Origin: Roseibium limicola | Lineage (GTDB): Bacteria > Pseudomonadota > Alphaproteobacteria > Rhizobiales > Stappiaceae | Length of the DNA: 64,000 nt | Direction: 5' to 3' | Assembly: GCF_017313085.1 (NCBI RefSeq) | Contig: NZ_JAFLNF010000006.1 | Coordinates: 1-64,000, forward strand | Part shown: in pieces, positions 26,605 through 35,302 of the stretch | How the letters are laid out: every line of letters starts with the position of its first letter | Position numbering within the stretch: the stretch's first letter is position 1 | The notes under the pieces: model-generated | What the model saw: the letters and a program-made list of their open reading frames with translations, nothing else | Database searches by the model: none | Told to the model about the DNA's origin: nothing | Position numbers and translations under genes: made by a program

Positions 26605-26631
26605 GTTTTCCTCCCAAAGGCGCAGTATGTG

Positions 26632-26645
26632 TGTTTGCGCAAACA
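26632..26645. promoter_or_regulatory. LacI-type operator A
   Basis: TGTTTGCGCAAACA is a perfect 14-bp palindrome about 14 bases after the predicted start point of the binding-protein operon. It shares its core with operator B, centred 34 bases away. Confidence 0.75.
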
Positions 26646-26659
26646 TACCGGCGAAAGCC

Positions 26660-26687
26660 ACAATATGTTTGCGCAAACATTCGTCAA
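26660..26687 (-). promoter_or_regulatory. Promoter with LacI-type operator B in its spacer
   Basis: On the minus strand TTGACG (26687-26682) and TATTGT (26665-26660) are 16 bases apart. The perfect 16-bp palindrome ATGTTTGCGCAAACAT (26665-26680) fills the spacer, an arrangement that lets a LacI-type repressor exclude RNA polymerase. It should drive the 26604-17431 operon. Confidence 0.7.
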
Positions 26688-26772
26688 GTGTTTTTTAGGG
26701 GGATGTGGTTGTCTGATATGTAAACTAATATTTCCGATACAAAAAAATCATGTGTCGCCAAGGGATGGGAAA

Positions 26773-27780
26773 TTGACGAAAAAGACTGGAGGACCATCAA
26801 CTTATGACGTGGCCAAGCTGGCTGGCGTCAGTCAGATGACCGTATCGCGTGTGATGAGCGGAAAAGGTTACGCCTCGGAGAATGTAGTCGCCCGTGTCCA
26901 GGAGGCCGCCGGAAAACTGGGCTATGTACCCAACCGCATTGCCGGTGCTCTGGCCGGCAAGAAGGCGGCTTTGGTGGGGGTTATCCTGCCTGCGGTCTCA
27001 AACGTTGTGTTTGCGGAAGTCCTTCAGGGTCTCAATGAGGGGCTGGCTGAGAGTGGGTTGAAACCGGTCTTTGGCGTCAGCGGATATGATCAGCAGGAGG
27101 AGGAGCGGCTGGTTCGGGACATGCTGTCCTGGCAGGTCTCGGGTCTGGTGTTGACCGGACTTGAGCACACAGCCGCCACGCGGGCCATGCTGGCTTCGCA
27201 TTCAACCGCTGTTGCGGAGGTGATTGACGTTGACGGAGAGCCGATCGCAGCGTGTTTCGGCCTGTCCCATGCCAAGGCCGCGACCGATATGGCGCAGCAT
27301 CTTCTGACGAAGGGCTATCGGCGCTTCGGCTATGTCGGCTGTAATCTCGAGCGGGATCTGCGTGCCGGAAAGCGCCGCAAGGCCTTTGTCGAGACGGTGG
27401 TGGCCGGAGGCGGAGAGTTCGTGGGTGAAGCCTGCGATGACGCGCCATCTTCGATGCTGCATGGACGTGTCTTGACTGACCGCCTGATGGCCGCTGCAGA
27501 GCGCCCTGAGGCAATCTATTTTTCCAACGACGATATGGCGGCAGGTGGTCTGATGTATTGCCTGGCGAATGGTCTGCGCGTGCCCGACGACATCGCGCTT
27601 GCAAGTTTCAATGGCCTGGAGTTCCTCGAAGCCTTGCCCCTGCAGATCACCACATCCCGATCTCCTCGCCGCAAAATCGGCCTGCTTGCCGGCCATTATC
27701 TGGCACTCCGCAACGATGGCAAGGACGCTCTGGATAAAGTGGAACTATCTGCCGAACTGATTTCGGGACAAACCAGTTAA
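26773..27780 (+). CDS. LacI-family transcriptional repressor (TTG start)
   Basis: A 335-aa LacI/GalR regulator. The head STYDVAKLAGVSQMTVSRVMSG is near residues 8-29. The effector domain follows, with VPDDIALASFNGLEFLEALPLQITTSR near the C-terminus. No ATG precedes the head; the best start is TTG at 26773, eight bases after AAGGGA, with GTG at 26752 as an alternative. The long open frame upstream is antisense to the binding-protein gene. It is divergent from the otn/ltn operon, and the two GTTTGCGCAAAC operators between them make it that operon's likely repressor. Confidence 0.9.
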   Translation: MTKKTGGPSTYDVAKLAGVSQMTVSRVMSGKGYASENVVARVQEAAGKLGYVPNRIAGALAGKKAALVGVILPAVSNVVFAEVLQGLNEGLAESGLKPVFGVSGYDQQEEERLVRDMLSWQVSGLVLTGLEHTAATRAMLASHSTAVAEVIDVDGEPIAACFGLSHAKAATDMAQHLLTKGYRRFGYVGCNLERDLRAGKRRKAFVETVVAGGGEFVGEACDDAPSSMLHGRVLTDRLMAAAERPEAIYFSNDDMAAGGLMYCLANGLRVPDDIALASFNGLEFLEALPLQITTSRSPRRKIGLLAGHYLALRNDGKDALDKVELSAELISGQTS

Positions 27781-27833
27781 GCCGCTCGACAGCGCCCTTG
27801 TGTCAGTTGCCCGGGGTTGCATGAATTGCCTTG

Positions 27834-27863
27834 TCCAGGCTGGTCACCAAGGAGCAGCCTGGA
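27834..27863. terminator. Candidate terminator hairpin between convergent genes
   Basis: Perfect 9-bp arms (27834-27842 with 27855-27863) around a 12-base loop lie between the ends of the LacI-type gene and the alcohol dehydrogenase gene. The T-run is poor. Confidence 0.4.
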
Positions 27864-27872
27864 GGCTTTGGT

Positions 27873-28991
27873 TCAAAAAGCAGCTTTGTAGATTTGCAGG
27901 ATGTCTGCTTCGCTCAGGTCGACCGGGTTCCAGTCAAGAAGCCGTCGGATCTTGTGGGCGTCCTGAGCCATTGCGGGCAGGTCGTCCTCCGGTACACCGT
28001 GAGTGGAGAGGCGCATGTCCAGGCCCAAGCTTTCGCAGAAGCTTTTGGCTGCAGCGCGGACGTTCTCCTGGCCGCTGGCAGGAACACCAAGTGCTTCGCA
28101 GATGGCGGCCGTCTTGTCCGGGCAGGCGTCGGCATTGAATGCCAGCGTGTGCGGGAAGATCAGCGCATTGGCGATGCCATGCGGCAACTTGTGGCGTGTG
28201 CCGAGCGGATAGGCGACGGCGTGACCGCTTGTCGTATTCACCGGACCAAGGCAGACTCCACCATAAAAGGCCGCTAGGCACAGACCCGCGCGCGCTTCAA
28301 CATCGGTTCCGTCTTCCACCGCACGCTTCAGATATTTGCCAACCAGTTGAATGCCCTGCAGCGCATAGGCATCGATCAGTGGATGCGCCCGCTTCGATGT
28401 GAAGGCCTCGACGCAATGCGCCATGGCGTCCACACCGGTCGCAGCGGTGACAAACGGCGGAACCGACATGGTCAGGGCCGGGTCGATGATTGCGAGGTCG
28501 GCGAGCATGTGAAGGCTCTCGGTCGCGACCTTCGCCAGAGTGTCCGGATCTGTAACCAGAGCCCGCGTGCCGACTTCAGAGCCGGTTCCTGCGGTGGTCG
28601 GGATCTGAACCAGACCGACCTTGCGCTGTGGCGCCCGATTCGGACCTGACACATCAGCGATGGTGAGGTCCGAACCGACCAGAACCGCAACAAGTTTCGC
28701 AAGATCCATGGCCGAGCCGCCACCAAAGCCGATGATGAGGTCGGCGGACCCTGCTGCCTGCACGGCGTCCATTAGATTAGTTACATCGGGTTCGGGGACA
28801 ACATTGCCGAATACGGACAAGCCGTCGAGGCCGAGCACCTCCAGACGGGCAGCGTTGATCGGATCTGCCACGACGAAGGGCGCCTTGAAGCCCTTGGCGC
28901 GGACCCACTCGGGAAGTTTTGCCAGTGTTCCTGCGCCAAAGTGCACCTCTGCAGGGCGCTGCATGACCAAGGCTGTGTCGAGTGAGTGCAT
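27873..28991 (-). CDS. Iron-containing alcohol dehydrogenase
   Basis: A 372-aa group III alcohol dehydrogenase. The NAD-binding GFGGGSAMDLAK is near residue 89 and the family motif IPTTAGTGSEV near 133. The metal ligands are visible as Asp and His in ATGVDAMAHCVEAF and two His in GTRHKLPHGIANALIFPH. GGAGG precedes the ATG. It is divergent from the TctBCA/PdxA2 operon and shares its control region, so it probably interconverts an alcohol and aldehyde in the same acid-sugar pathway. Maleylacetate reductases are related but are less likely here. Confidence 0.88.
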   Translation of the reverse strand: MHSLDTALVMQRPAEVHFGAGTLAKLPEWVRAKGFKAPFVVADPINAARLEVLGLDGLSVFGNVVPEPDVTNLMDAVQAAGSADLIIGFGGGSAMDLAKLVAVLVGSDLTIADVSGPNRAPQRKVGLVQIPTTAGTGSEVGTRALVTDPDTLAKVATESLHMLADLAIIDPALTMSVPPFVTAATGVDAMAHCVEAFTSKRAHPLIDAYALQGIQLVGKYLKRAVEDGTDVEARAGLCLAAFYGGVCLGPVNTTSGHAVAYPLGTRHKLPHGIANALIFPHTLAFNADACPDKTAAICEALGVPASGQENVRAAAKSFCESLGLDMRLSTHGVPEDDLPAMAQDAHKIRRLLDWNPVDLSEADILQIYKAAF

Positions 28992-29327
28992 GGTTCCTCC
29001 GCTGGGAAATGGGGACGCAATCCGCTTTTCGGATCACTGAAATTCGATGTTATGAAGTCACTTGTAAATTTATTTGTCAATTGTAATCTTGAGATGTTGC
29101 CTTGATTGAGGCGTGCTTTTTTGCCCCAGATGTCTCGCCGAATCAGGAGGAAATACGCAGTTTTCTGGCGTTTATGAATGAGATATGCAGGGACTGAACA
29201 CTCTCTGGTTATTATGATGAAGTAAGGCTGGTCGCGATACATGAACATATTTCAGAAATTCAGTTGACAAGTTTGCATGCGCTCGACATGTTCACTCCAA
29301 AGATGTCTGGTCCTTTTGGGAGGAACG
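28992..29327. promoter_or_regulatory. 336-base divergent control region
   Basis: This gap between the alcohol dehydrogenase and tctB contains no gene that I can support. It is locally AT-rich. It holds the direct repeat listed at 29057-29086 and a consensus -35 hexamer TTGACA at 29264-29269, with only a weak -10 (CATGTT, 29287-29292), ahead of tctB. Confidence 0.5.
29057..29086. promoter_or_regulatory. Direct repeat GTCA(C/A)TTGTAA, possible GntR sites
   Basis: GTCACTTGTAA at 29057-29067 and GTCAATTGTAA at 29076-29086 are spaced 19 bases apart. The same TCAACTTGTAA half-site forms the inverted repeat at 37151-37171 before the kinase-GntR operon, so the FCD regulator at 35302-36048 may bind all of them. 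Confidence 0.4.
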
Positions 29328-29792
29328 ATGACTGTGGTCCGGCAATACAAGGCTGACTTGTGGATCGGCGGCGGGCTTTGCGCTTTTTGCGCGTTCGCTG
29401 CCTGGCGCACTCTCAATATCAAGCAGGTGGTTTCGCCAACTATGGCGGGGCCTTCATTCGTGCCCTGGTTGATGGTTGTCGTCATCGCCGTTCTGGCTCT
29501 TTGTCTGATCTTTCGCGGACTGCGACGGGCGCAAATGGCGGGGGCGGGGCGCTCCATGTCGCTGCCTGATCGGCGTTCACTTTTGAGGATTGCAGCGTTT
29601 GTTGTCCTGCTGGTTGGCTATGCGGGTGCGTTTTACCCGGTTGGGTACATCCCCTCGACTTTGGTTGCTTTTGTGATCGGCCTTTGGCTGATCGGCGAGC
29701 GGAAAATCTGGGTCCTCGTCGGGTTCCCGGTTGTGATGACCTGTGCGGTCTACTTCGGTTTCACGGAACTGCTGTCTGTCTGGTTGCCGTGA
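29328..29792 (+). CDS. tctB: Tripartite tricarboxylate transporter, small membrane subunit TctB
   Basis: A 154-aa protein with four hydrophobic segments, matching TctB in size and layout. The ATG at 29328 is preceded by GGGAGG; an in-frame ATG at 29277 has none. It is followed by tctC and tctA, so all three TTT subunits are present. The system is a secondary, ion-driven transporter with a periplasmic binding protein. TctB sequences are poorly conserved, and the call rests on size, membrane pattern and context. Confidence 0.82.
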   Translation: MTVVRQYKADLWIGGGLCAFCAFAAWRTLNIKQVVSPTMAGPSFVPWLMVVVIAVLALCLIFRGLRRAQMAGAGRSMSLPDRRSLLRIAAFVVLLVGYAGAFYPVGYIPSTLVAFVIGLWLIGERKIWVLVGFPVVMTCAVYFGFTELLSVWLP

Positions 29793-29821
29793 AGATTTCG
29801 TATTTCTAGGGAGGAAATATC

Positions 29822-30778
29822 ATGTTCAAGACAAATGTAGCTGCCATCGCGATGGTTCTGGGAGTGGCAACACCTGCTTTGGCAGAGTTCCCGGAGCGCC
29901 CGCTTCAGGTCATCGTTCCTTACTCTGCCGGCGGGTCTACGGATCTGGGTATGCGCGTCGTCGCCGATGCGCTTGAGACCAAGTTTGACGGACTGCGTGT
30001 TGTTGTCCGCAATCAGCCGGGTGGCGGTGGTGGCATCGGCACATCGGCCGCAGTTCATGCCCGTGCAGATGGCTACACCTTGGGTGCTGGTGCGCAGGGA
30101 CCGATCGCGATCTTGCCGCATGTTGGCGGCGCGGATTACACTGTTGATGATTTCGAGTTCGTTGGCCTGTTCGCCCGTTCGCTTCAGGTGCTGGTCGCCT
30201 GCAAGGATGCGCCATTCTCCGACTATGACAGTTTCATCGCCTCTGCGGCAGACAAGGCGCCTCAGATTGGCAATTCCGGGGCCGGTGGCGCAAACCACAT
30301 CTCCGCTGAAGCTTTCGCAAAGGCTGCCGGGATCAAGATCGAATCCATCCCTTTTGGCGGGTCTTCCGAAGCGCGCACCGCGTGTATCGGCGGTCATATC
30401 GATGCCATGGTGGCGTCACCGGCCGAAGCCAAGGCCTCGTCTGAAGCTGGTCAGATGACGCCGCTTTTCGTCATGGAAAATGCGCGTATCGATCTCTTCC
30501 CCGATACTCCGACGGCTGTTGAAAAGGGTGTCGATTTCACCTGGTCGTCCTACAAGGGGTTCGTTGCGCCCAAGGGTATTCCCGACACCGATCTTGCCTG
30601 GCTGCGCAATGCAGTGAAAGAAGTGGCAACGGATCCGGCCTTCATCGCCAAGATGACAGAAATGGGTGAGTTCGTGACCTATGAAGACGGTCCTGCCTTC
30701 GAAGCGCGCGTCAAGAAAGACAGCGAGATGGCCAAGACGGTTCTGGAAGAACTCGGTCTTCTGGGCATGAACAACTAA
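29822..30778 (+). CDS. tctC: Tripartite tricarboxylate transporter binding protein TctC (Bug family)
   Basis: A 318-aa periplasmic protein. The signal peptide MFKTNVAAIAMVLGVATPALA is followed by the Bug/TctC opening FPERPLQVIVPYSAGGSTDLGMR. The ligand-loop motif VRNQPGGGGGIGT follows and then IGNSGAGGANHISAEAFAKAAG. GGGAGG precedes the ATG. Bug proteins bind carboxylates through these two loops, which suits an acid sugar or related hydroxy acid. Confidence 0.93.
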   Translation: MFKTNVAAIAMVLGVATPALAEFPERPLQVIVPYSAGGSTDLGMRVVADALETKFDGLRVVVRNQPGGGGGIGTSAAVHARADGYTLGAGAQGPIAILPHVGGADYTVDDFEFVGLFARSLQVLVACKDAPFSDYDSFIASAADKAPQIGNSGAGGANHISAEAFAKAAGIKIESIPFGGSSEARTACIGGHIDAMVASPAEAKASSEAGQMTPLFVMENARIDLFPDTPTAVEKGVDFTWSSYKGFVAPKGIPDTDLAWLRNAVKEVATDPAFIAKMTEMGEFVTYEDGPAFEARVKKDSEMAKTVLEELGLLGMNN

Positions 30779-30799
30779 GCCTCGGGCTGAGTAACTCTG

Positions 30800-30825
30800 G
30801 ACCGGAGCGGTTTGCCGCTCCGGTC
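30800..30825 (+). other. Stem-loop between tctC and tctA
   Basis: Perfect 11-bp GC-rich arms (30800-30810 with 30815-30825) with a 4-base loop start 21 bases after the tctC stop. A short pyrimidine-rich stretch follows. It may stabilise tctC mRNA or partly stop transcription before tctA. Confidence 0.7.
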
Positions 30826-30868
30826 TCTGCTTCTCTCAAAGGGCGACGCCCTGACACGTCGGTTCATT

Positions 30869-32362
30869 ATGGAAACACTGTCGTACCTCGTTCCGTTGTT
30901 CCAGGTTGATGTTCTCTGGACCATTGCCCTGGGCACCCTAGGTGGCCTCGTGATTGGCGCCTTGCCTGGCCTGACGGCGACCATGGGCGTCGCCTTGCTG
31001 ATCCCGTTGACCTTCGGCATGACACCGGTCATGGGCCTGAACATGCTGATTGGCATCTACATCGGCGGCATTTACGGCGGCTGTGTCTCTTCCATCCTTC
31101 TGCGGACACCAGGCACACCAGCCTCTGCTGCCACTGTGCTCGACGGCTATCCGCTGGCGCAACAGGGGCAGGCGGGCAAGGCGCTTGGCATGGCGACGAT
31201 TGCCTCCACCATTGGCGGGCTTATTGCCGCTGTGGTGCTGGCGTCACTTGCACCTCAGCTGGCCGGCATTGCGCTTGAGTTCGGCGCGCCGGAATATTTC
31301 GCACTGGCCCTGTTTGGCCTGACAATCATTGCTTCGCTGTCTGGTGACCTGTTGAAGGGCGCAATTTCCGGTCTGCTTGGCATTCTCATTGCCTGTGTTG
31401 GGGCAGACCCGATTTCCGGCATTTCGCGCTTCACCTTCGGCATTCAGGGGTTTGCGTCGGGTTTTGCCTTTACGCCGGCTCTGATCGGGCTCTTTGCGCT
31501 CTCGGAGGTCTTTACCCAGATCGAGCGTATGGCCAGCAAGGAAACCCCGGTTTCCCTGGTGAAAAACCGCTGGCCCAGCATGGCTGAAATGAAGGAAAGC
31601 CGCAGCGCGCTCGTTCGGGGCTCGCTGATCGGAACTCTGATCGGGATCATCCCCGGCACCGGTTCTGGAACGGCATCCTGGATTTCTTACAATGAGGCGC
31701 GCCGGTCCTCGAAGACTCCTGAAAAATTCGGCACTGGCCACATGCCCGGCATTGCCGCAACTGAAAGCGCCAATAACGCGGTTTGTGCGGCCGCTCTGAT
31801 CCCGTTGCTAGCGCTTGGTATCCCCGGCGATGTTGTGACTGCCGTGTTGATGGGTGGCCTGATGATCCAGGGGTTGGCGCCCGGCCCCATGCTGTTCCAG
31901 ACCAACCCGGACGTCGTCGTTGGCATCTTCGGTGGCACCTTTATCGCGACGATCTTCATGTTCATTTTCGGCATGGCGCTGATCCCGGTCTTTTCAAGAA
32001 TCCTGATGATCCCGCGCCGCCTGCTGACCATGTCCATCGTGATCTTCTGCTTTATCGGCTCCTTTTCGATCAATCTGAACCCTGTGGATCTCTATACCAT
32101 GGTGGGTTTCGGTGTTCTCGGCTGGGGGATGCAGAAATTCGGATTTTCGCAGGCCGCTCTATGTATTGCCCTGATCCTGGGGCCAATGCTGGAGGCCAAT
32201 CTGCGTCGGGGACTGCTGCAGGCAGGCGACAATGTCGTCGAATTCCTGTCCGGTCCGATCACACTTCTTTTCCTCGGATTGACGGTCCTGTCGCTCGGCT
32301 GGCCGTTGATCGCGAAGCTGCTCGCTCGCAAGAGTGGGCCGCGCCCTGAACTCACGGAGTAA
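30869..32362 (+). CDS. tctA: Tripartite tricarboxylate transporter, large membrane subunit TctA
   Basis: A 497-aa membrane protein with about 11-12 hydrophobic segments, the normal TctA size. Signature loops are GALPGLTATMGVALLIPLTFG near the N-terminus and GIIPGTGSGTASWISYNEARR near residue 275, the paired glycine-rich substrate motifs of this family. I use the ATG at 30869, since the 19 extra residues from 30812 are polar and come from the hairpin region. It is the transport channel for the TctC ligand. Confidence 0.93.
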   Translation: METLSYLVPLFQVDVLWTIALGTLGGLVIGALPGLTATMGVALLIPLTFGMTPVMGLNMLIGIYIGGIYGGCVSSILLRTPGTPASAATVLDGYPLAQQGQAGKALGMATIASTIGGLIAAVVLASLAPQLAGIALEFGAPEYFALALFGLTIIASLSGDLLKGAISGLLGILIACVGADPISGISRFTFGIQGFASGFAFTPALIGLFALSEVFTQIERMASKETPVSLVKNRWPSMAEMKESRSALVRGSLIGTLIGIIPGTGSGTASWISYNEARRSSKTPEKFGTGHMPGIAATESANNAVCAAALIPLLALGIPGDVVTAVLMGGLMIQGLAPGPMLFQTNPDVVVGIFGGTFIATIFMFIFGMALIPVFSRILMIPRRLLTMSIVIFCFIGSFSINLNPVDLYTMVGFGVLGWGMQKFGFSQAALCIALILGPMLEANLRRGLLQAGDNVVEFLSGPITLLFLGLTVLSLGWPLIAKLLARKSGPRPELTE

Positions 32363-32365
32363 GCC

Positions 32366-33250
32366 ATGACCCGCAATGCCCACGTCGCCCTCGTTACCTG
32401 TTTTAATGAAGACGAGACGATCAACTATGAGGCGACCCGTGCGCAGGTGCGCCGTCAGGTCGCTGCAGGCAATGATCTGATGGTCTGCGGTACGAATGGC
32501 GATTTTTCCGCCCTGACCCACGATGAGAAAATCCGGTTGACCCAAGAGGTCATGGACGAAGTTCAGGGGCGGGTGAAAGTTATCGCCAATTTGGGCTGTC
32601 CTGCGACGTTTGAGACCCTGCAGCTTGCCAAGGCTGTTGATGGGCTCGGACTGCATGGCATTGCGGTGATCACCCCTTATTTTATCGCATGTACGCAGGA
32701 TGGATTGATCCGGCACTTCACCACAATCGCGGATGCAGTGAAGACCCCGGTCTATCTCTACGACATTCCGGCACGCACCCAGAACCATATCGAGCCGGCA
32801 ACGGCAAAGGTTCTGGCAAAGCACCCGAATATCGCCGGCATCAAGGATTCCGGCGGGTCCTCCGAAACGGTTCTGGAATATCTTGAAGTTGCCAAGGAGG
32901 TCGGCAGTTTTGAAGTTTATTGCGCCCCGGACCATCTGGTTCTCTGGGGCCTTGAGCAAGGCTGCGCCGGTGTCGTATCCGGTCTTGGCAACGTGGCTCC
33001 GGAGCTGCTCGCGCAGATCATCAAGGGTTTCAACGAAGGCGACATCGACAGCGCCAAGGCGGCTCAGGAGAATTTTGCTGGTCTGCGTGTGGACCTTTAC
33101 GCCCTCGGCTTCCCGCCAGCTCTGGTCAAGCGTGCACTGTACATGAATGACAGGTCTGTCGGGCTGTCACGCCAACCTGCCCTGCTGCCCGATGCGGATC
33201 AGGATGCCAAGATTGCCGAAATCCTGACGAATCGGAACTTGTTGAAATGA
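32366..33250 (+). CDS. Dihydrodipicolinate synthase-family lyase
   Basis: A 294-aa DapA/NanA-family TIM barrel. The Schiff-base lysine is in NIAGIKDSGGS and the catalytic tyrosine in VYLYDIPARTQ; the carboxylate-binding segment is CGTNGDFSALT in place of the usual GTTGE. Family members cleave, condense or dehydrate 2-keto-3-deoxy acids. It is one of three consecutive enzyme genes with overlaps or short gaps. Its reaction here is unknown; a 2-keto-acid aldolase or dehydratase acting on an acid sugar is plausible. It does not look like lysine-pathway DapA in this context. Confidence 0.85.
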   Translation: MTRNAHVALVTCFNEDETINYEATRAQVRRQVAAGNDLMVCGTNGDFSALTHDEKIRLTQEVMDEVQGRVKVIANLGCPATFETLQLAKAVDGLGLHGIAVITPYFIACTQDGLIRHFTTIADAVKTPVYLYDIPARTQNHIEPATAKVLAKHPNIAGIKDSGGSSETVLEYLEVAKEVGSFEVYCAPDHLVLWGLEQGCAGVVSGLGNVAPELLAQIIKGFNEGDIDSAKAAQENFAGLRVDLYALGFPPALVKRALYMNDRSVGLSRQPALLPDADQDAKIAEILTNRNLLK

Positions 33251-34221
33251 CGGTTGTTGTCACCACGTCGCCGGGCTTCGGTAAACATGGCAAGGTGCCG
33301 GGCCTGATCAAGGACGCTGGCTGGGAATTCATCCGCTGTACCGACAAGGATCGCGCTGATGGTGGATTGTCCGAACACATTGCCCGCGCAGACTATCTGG
33401 TGGTTGGGCTGGTTCCTGTCACTGCGGACACTCTGACTGCCGCGAGCAATCTGAAAGGCGTCATCAAGCATGGGGTTGGTGTTGATAACATTGACATTCC
33501 GGCCTGCACGACGAGTGGACTTCCGGTGTGCAACACCCCGGCGGCCAATGCGGACGCTGTCGCGGAATTGGCTGTCGGACTGATGTTCTCGATGGCCCGC
33601 TTCATCCCGCAGGGCCATGGGAGTGTGACGTCTGGCGGCTGGGAGCGTCGGGTTGGAAGTCAGCTGGGCGGCAAGACGCTGGGCATCGTCGGGCTTGGCA
33701 ATATCGGCAAGCGCCTGGCCAAACTCGCGCGCGGTCTGGGGATGCATGTTGTCGCCAGTGACATGTATCCGGACAAGGCTTTCGCGGCGGAATACGGGCT
33801 CGAGTTCCTGTCCTTGCAGGAGCTTCTGGCCACGGCAGACTATGTGTCGCTTCACGTTTTTGGCGGCAAGGGCAATGCTGCCCTGATCAACCGGGACAGC
33901 CTGACCAGCATGAAGCCTGGCGCAAGGCTGATCAATCTGGCGCGCGGCGAAGTGGTGGATCTTGACGCAGTGGCGGAGGCTCTGGCAAGCGGCCACCTAG
34001 GCGGCGTGGCGATAGACGCCTATGTTCAGGAGCCGCCCGCGATTGATCATCCCGTCTTTTCGCATCCCAACGCGATCTTCACCCCGCATTCCGGCGCCGA
34101 TACACTGGAAGCGCTGGAAAATGTCGGTCTGATGGTGATCGAGGATATCAAAACGCTGATTGCAGGCGAGATGCCTGTTCGCTGCCTGAACGCCAAGGAT
34201 CTTTGCGCCAGGGACGTTTGA
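33247..34221 (+). CDS. D-2-hydroxyacid dehydrogenase (phosphoglycerate dehydrogenase-like)
   Basis: A 324-aa NAD-dependent D-isomer 2-hydroxyacid dehydrogenase. The nucleotide site is GIVGLGNIGKRLAKLARGLG near residue 146. Catalytic residues are the Arg in LINLARGEVVD, the Glu in VQEPPA and the His in FTPHSGADT. The start overlaps the lyase gene by four bases. It probably oxidises or reduces the 2-position of an acid in the same pathway. It lacks the C-terminal regulatory domain of biosynthetic SerA. Confidence 0.87.
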   Translation: MTVVVTTSPGFGKHGKVPGLIKDAGWEFIRCTDKDRADGGLSEHIARADYLVVGLVPVTADTLTAASNLKGVIKHGVGVDNIDIPACTTSGLPVCNTPAANADAVAELAVGLMFSMARFIPQGHGSVTSGGWERRVGSQLGGKTLGIVGLGNIGKRLAKLARGLGMHVVASDMYPDKAFAAEYGLEFLSLQELLATADYVSLHVFGGKGNAALINRDSLTSMKPGARLINLARGEVVDLDAVAEALASGHLGGVAIDAYVQEPPAIDHPVFSHPNAIFTPHSGADTLEALENVGLMVIEDIKTLIAGEMPVRCLNAKDLCARDV

Positions 34222-34270
34222 ATGAGGACTGCAACCATGAGCTTGCAGGATCCTCGAACCGGAGAATGAC

Positions 34271-35251
34271 ATGACCCAGAAACCGATCGTCATCACCATG
34301 GGCGACCCGTCAGGTGTTGGCGCCGAGGTGACGGTGAAGGCTATGGCTTCCTTGCCGGCGCAGGAGCGTGGACGCTATGCGGTGATCGGCGATATGCCGA
34401 CCCTCGAACGGGCTATCAAGGCTTGCGCTCTTGAGTTGAAGCTTGTGCCCTACGGGGGCAAGGTCGCTGAAGGTGATCTTGCGGTCATCCATATCGATGT
34501 GGACGGCTTGCCGGGCAAGTTCGGTGTGCTGTCTTCGGCCTGCGGCGAAGCCTCCTTCCGTTATATCGAGAAGGCGGTTGAGCTGACCCTTTCGGATCAG
34601 GCTGTCGGCATCGTCACGGCGCCGATCAACAAGGAAGCCCTGAATGCCGCCGGTCACCACTACGATGGTCATACCGGCATGCTGGCACATCTGACGAAGT
34701 CCAAGTCGAGCTGGATGCTTCTGGCGTCGCCAACCCTGAACGTCCTGCATGTCTCGACCCATGTGTCCTTGAAGGATGCCATCGGACGGGCGACCCCGGA
34801 GCGGGTTCTGGAAACCATTCGCACTGGCCACAAGCACCTGAAGCGGATGGGCGTTGAAAATCCACGTATCGCGGTTGCCGGTATCAATCCGCACTGCGGC
34901 GAGAACGGATTGTTCGGGCGCGAAGACGACGTGCAGATTGCGCCGGGTGTCAAGCAGGCTCAGGACGAAGGGATCAATGTTCAGGGGCCGATTTCGGCCG
35001 ATACGGTCTATCACCGCGCAAATACAGGCGCTTTTGATCTGGTTATCGCGCAGTATCATGATCAGGGCCATATCCCGATCAAGCTGATTGCCTTCGATAC
35101 GGCAGTCAATGTTTCGCTTGGGCTACCGATTGACCGTTGCTCGGTCGATCATGGAACCGCGTTTGATATTGCCGGAACAGGCAAGGCAAATCACGTCAAT
35201 ATGCTTGCTGCTCTGGATTATGCTGGAAAGCTCGCCATCGGGAGATTCTGA
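34271..35251 (+). CDS. pdxA2: PdxA2-type 4-phospho-threonate/erythronate dehydrogenase
   Basis: A 326-aa PdxA-family enzyme. It opens [13 protein letters not shown], and metal ligands appear as His in [12 protein letters not shown] and in [11 protein letters not shown], plus the late [10 protein letters not shown]. PdxA2 proteins act in D-threonate or D-erythronate catabolism after a DUF1537 kinase, oxidising the 4-phosphate so that it decarboxylates to dihydroxyacetone phosphate. Such a kinase is at 36056-37117. A role in vitamin B6 synthesis is less likely, since no pdxJ, ksgA or surA is nearby. Confidence 0.87.
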   Translation: MTQKPIVITMGDPSGVGAEVTVKAMASLPAQERGRYAVIGDMPTLERAIKACALELKLVPYGGKVAEGDLAVIHIDVDGLPGKFGVLSSACGEASFRYIEKAVELTLSDQAVGIVTAPINKEALNAAGHHYDGHTGMLAHLTKSKSSWMLLASPTLNVLHVSTHVSLKDAIGRATPERVLETIRTGHKHLKRMGVENPRIAVAGINPHCGENGLFGREDDVQIAPGVKQAQDEGINVQGPISADTVYHRANTGAFDLVIAQYHDQGHIPIKLIAFDTAVNVSLGLPIDRCSVDHGTAFDIAGTGKANHVNMLAALDYAGKLAIGRF

Positions 35252-35274
35252 TCTGGGCCTGAGATACGGGTCTC

Positions 35275-35302
35275 AAAAAGGCGTCCCATGAGGCGCCTTT
35301 TT
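35275..35302. terminator. Bidirectional terminator between pdxA2 and the GntR gene
   Basis: AAAAAGGCG (35275-35283) pairs perfectly with CGCCTTTTT (35294-35302) around a 10-base loop, with A- and T-runs on the two sides. It reaches the stop codon of the convergent regulator gene and can serve both transcripts. Confidence 0.85.

Noticed and set aside
25321-26772. Plus-strand open frame fused in front of the second LacI-type gene
   Set aside because: It is antisense to the binding-protein gene and the operators; the regulator starts at TTG 26773.
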